NCBI GenBank assembly: GCA_023230285.1
Contig: JALNXP010000026.1
Location: 1-15,484, forward strand
From: Bacteroidales bacterium
GTDB taxonomy: Bacteria > Bacteroidota > Bacteroidia > Bacteroidales > BM520
DNA: 15,484 bases
Direction of reading: 5' to 3'
The position numbers and the translations under genes are program-made. Position 1 is the stretch's first letter; the number at the start of each line of letters is the position of its first letter. Below, piece by piece: positions 14,210 to 15,484 of this stretch. The notes under the pieces were generated by a model. The model did no database searches, was not told the DNA's origin, and saw only the letters and a list, made by a program, of their open reading frames with translations.

Positions 14210-15223
14210 ATGAAAAAAATAACATTTATGTCACTTCTTGCAGCTTTAATGTTAATTGGCTGCGGACAACAAACTAAAACAGATACTAAGGCAGGACAAA
14301 CAGAAAGAATCGAACCTGTCGAAGTACAAAAGTTAGTAAAGACTACAATAGCTAAATCTATTGATTTTAAAACCACTTTAGAAGGTTATGAAGCGATGAA
14401 CATTGCGCCTTCGTTAACCGGTAAGATAGAGCATATCTATGTTGAAGTTGGCGACCGCGTACAAAAAGGCGACAATCTGATACGCATGGACCAAAACCAA
14501 TACAACACTACTAAATTGACATATAGCAACTTACAAACAGAGTACAACAGAGTTGATGCACTTTATAAAATGGGGAGTATTTCGCAGCAAATATATGACC
14601 AGACAAAGTTACAATTAGACCAGACAAAAGAGAGTCTTGACTTTCTTGAGAAAAACACATTTGTAAAAGCTCAATTTTCAGGAGTTATCTCGGCAAAAAA
14701 TTATGAAGACGGTGAGCTTTATTCAGGGCAGCCTATTTTAATTCTCACTCAAATAAGTACATTAAAAGCTTTCATAAACGTTCCCGAATCATACTTTCCT
14801 GTGTTAAAAGCAGGAATGAAGGCTGCTATAACATCTTCTTTATATTCTGACGAGACTTTTAATGCCACAGTAGAAACGGTTTATCCCACAATAGACCAGT
14901 CATCTCATACATTTCAAGTGAAATTGCGTATTCCTAATTCAAAAGAGTTGTTGCGTCCCGGAATGTATGTCAACACCACACTTGCACTTGGTGAAATAGA
15001 TGCCTTAATAGTTCCTTATCAATCTGTATTGAAATTACAAGGTTCTAACAACAGATATGTTTATATCAACGACAATGGCAAAGCTAAATACGTACCTGTT
15101 ACACTTGGTAAACGTTTTGATGACAAAATAGAGATATTTTCTCCGGAACTATCCGAAGGTGACGAGTTGATAATAGTCGGTCAGGCACGCCTTATTGACG
15201 GCGTAAAAATTCAAATTCAATAA
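14210..15223 (+). CDS. RND efflux periplasmic adaptor (membrane fusion protein), lipoprotein
   Basis: A 337-residue adaptor that joins the inner-membrane pump to the TolC-like channel across the periplasm. MKKITFMSLLAALMLIGCGQQ is a lipoprotein signal with lipobox LIGC (Cys18), so the mature protein is anchored by lipid. The lipoyl-like motif is NIAPSLTGKIEHIYVEVGDR through VQKGDNLIRMDQNQY. A helical hairpin follows (YSNLQTEYNRVDALYKMGSI, KLQLDQTKESLDF), then the returning lipoyl half (FVKAQFSGVISAKNYEDGEL), a beta-barrel, and a membrane-proximal domain ending SEGDELIIVGQARLIDGVKI. The hairpin is short, as in many AcrA/MexA-like adaptors of this phylum. It lies 16 bp before the pump gene. Confidence 0.93.
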   Translation: MKKITFMSLLAALMLIGCGQQTKTDTKAGQTERIEPVEVQKLVKTTIAKSIDFKTTLEGYEAMNIAPSLTGKIEHIYVEVGDRVQKGDNLIRMDQNQYNTTKLTYSNLQTEYNRVDALYKMGSISQQIYDQTKLQLDQTKESLDFLEKNTFVKAQFSGVISAKNYEDGELYSGQPILILTQISTLKAFINVPESYFPVLKAGMKAAITSSLYSDETFNATVETVYPTIDQSSHTFQVKLRIPNSKELLRPGMYVNTTLALGEIDALIVPYQSVLKLQGSNNRYVYINDNGKAKYVPVTLGKRFDDKIEIFSPELSEGDELIIVGQARLIDGVKIQIQ

Positions 15224-15239
15224 TTATTAAAAATTAGTT

Positions 15240-15484
15240 ATGAGCATTTATAAAACAGCTATCAATAAGCCGATTACGACTGTATTAATTTTTATAGCGA
15301 TAATCATAATAGGTCTGTTCTGTTTAAAAGGACTGCCGATAGACCAGTTTCCGGAGATGGAGCCTCCTTATGTTTCAGTTATGACAACATATTCCGGTGC
15401 CAACAGTAGTGAAATAGAAACCAACGTCACAAAATTACTCGAAGACAACTTAAACTCCGTTGACGGATTAAAAGAGATATATTC
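15240..15484 (+). CDS. RND-family efflux pump permease, N-terminal part (runs off window)
   Basis: The first 81 codons of an AcrB/MexB-like inner-membrane, proton-driven exporter of about 1,000 residues. The start MSIYKTAINKPITTVLIFIA leads into the first transmembrane helix (IIIIGLFCLKGL). The strongly conserved LPIDQFPEMEPPYVSVMTTY and SGANSSEIETNVTKLLEDNL stretches follow, which open the first porter subdomain. The ATG at 15240 follows the adaptor stop by 16 bp. With the TetR regulator, channel and adaptor it completes a tripartite pump operon. Substrate range (drugs, bile salts, fatty acids) cannot be determined from this fragment. Confidence 0.95.
   Translation, partial: MSIYKTAINKPITTVLIFIAIIIIGLFCLKGLPIDQFPEMEPPYVSVMTTYSGANSSEIETNVTKLLEDNLNSVDGLKEIY

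Noticed and set aside
1..15484. CRISPR arrays, tRNA or rRNA genes, and toxin-antitoxin or restriction genes
   Set aside because: None seen. There is no spaced repeat series beyond the single 40-bp pair, and no recognisable tRNA or rRNA signature or defence gene.

Overview
The window reads as chromosomal DNA of an AT-rich, Gram-negative, anaerobic member of the Bacteroidota, most likely Bacteroidales. Three things support this. The gene families are typical of that group: an HU-like/SPOR fusion, a stand-alone P-loop deoxynucleoside kinase with the MHIAIAGNIG start, an Mrp protein lacking the CxxC motif, and a Tat-exported aldo/keto reductase next to a polyferredoxin. Several promoters show the Bacteroidetes -7 box TAnnTTTG. 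Most starts lack a strong Shine-Dalgarno sequence. Family assignments were made by eye, without a database search.

Layout. (1) 1-426, minus strand: 5' part of ispE (isoprenoid precursor pathway), divergent from the next block across a 62-bp promoter region. (2) 489-7892, plus strand: a tightly packed run of housekeeping genes, namely a GH3-family protein, a deoxynucleoside kinase, kdsB (LPS Kdo activation), an HU-like/TM/SPOR protein, trmB (tRNA m7G46), a small outer-membrane beta-barrel, a pyridoxal/pyridoxamine kinase, an Mrp/ApbC-type Fe-S carrier ATPase and a NifU C-terminal-domain scaffold. Gaps are 4 to 23 bp, so much of this may be co-transcribed. (3) 7923-9163: a scrambled accessory patch. 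A 35-codon lipoprotein-like ORF ends in a 40-bp sequence that is repeated perfectly 1,134 bp downstream. Between the copies lie a small self-contained unit (promoter, 23-residue membrane peptide, hairpin terminator) and the N-terminal piece of a phage tail tape-measure protein cut off at the second repeat. (4) 9164-12145: a membrane polyferredoxin that has lost its 5' end at the second repeat, followed by a Tat-signal, Fe-S-containing aldo/keto reductase; the two are probably redox partners. (5) 12221-15484: a TetR regulator, a TolC-like outer-membrane channel, a lipoprotein RND adaptor and the start of the RND pump, forming a complete tripartite efflux operon that runs off the window.

The part that most deserves a second look is 7923-9200. 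The perfect 40-bp direct repeat coincides with the breakpoints of two or three truncated genes. It could be a recombination site, a dispersed repeat that mediated rearrangement, or an assembly join; the sequence alone does not decide.
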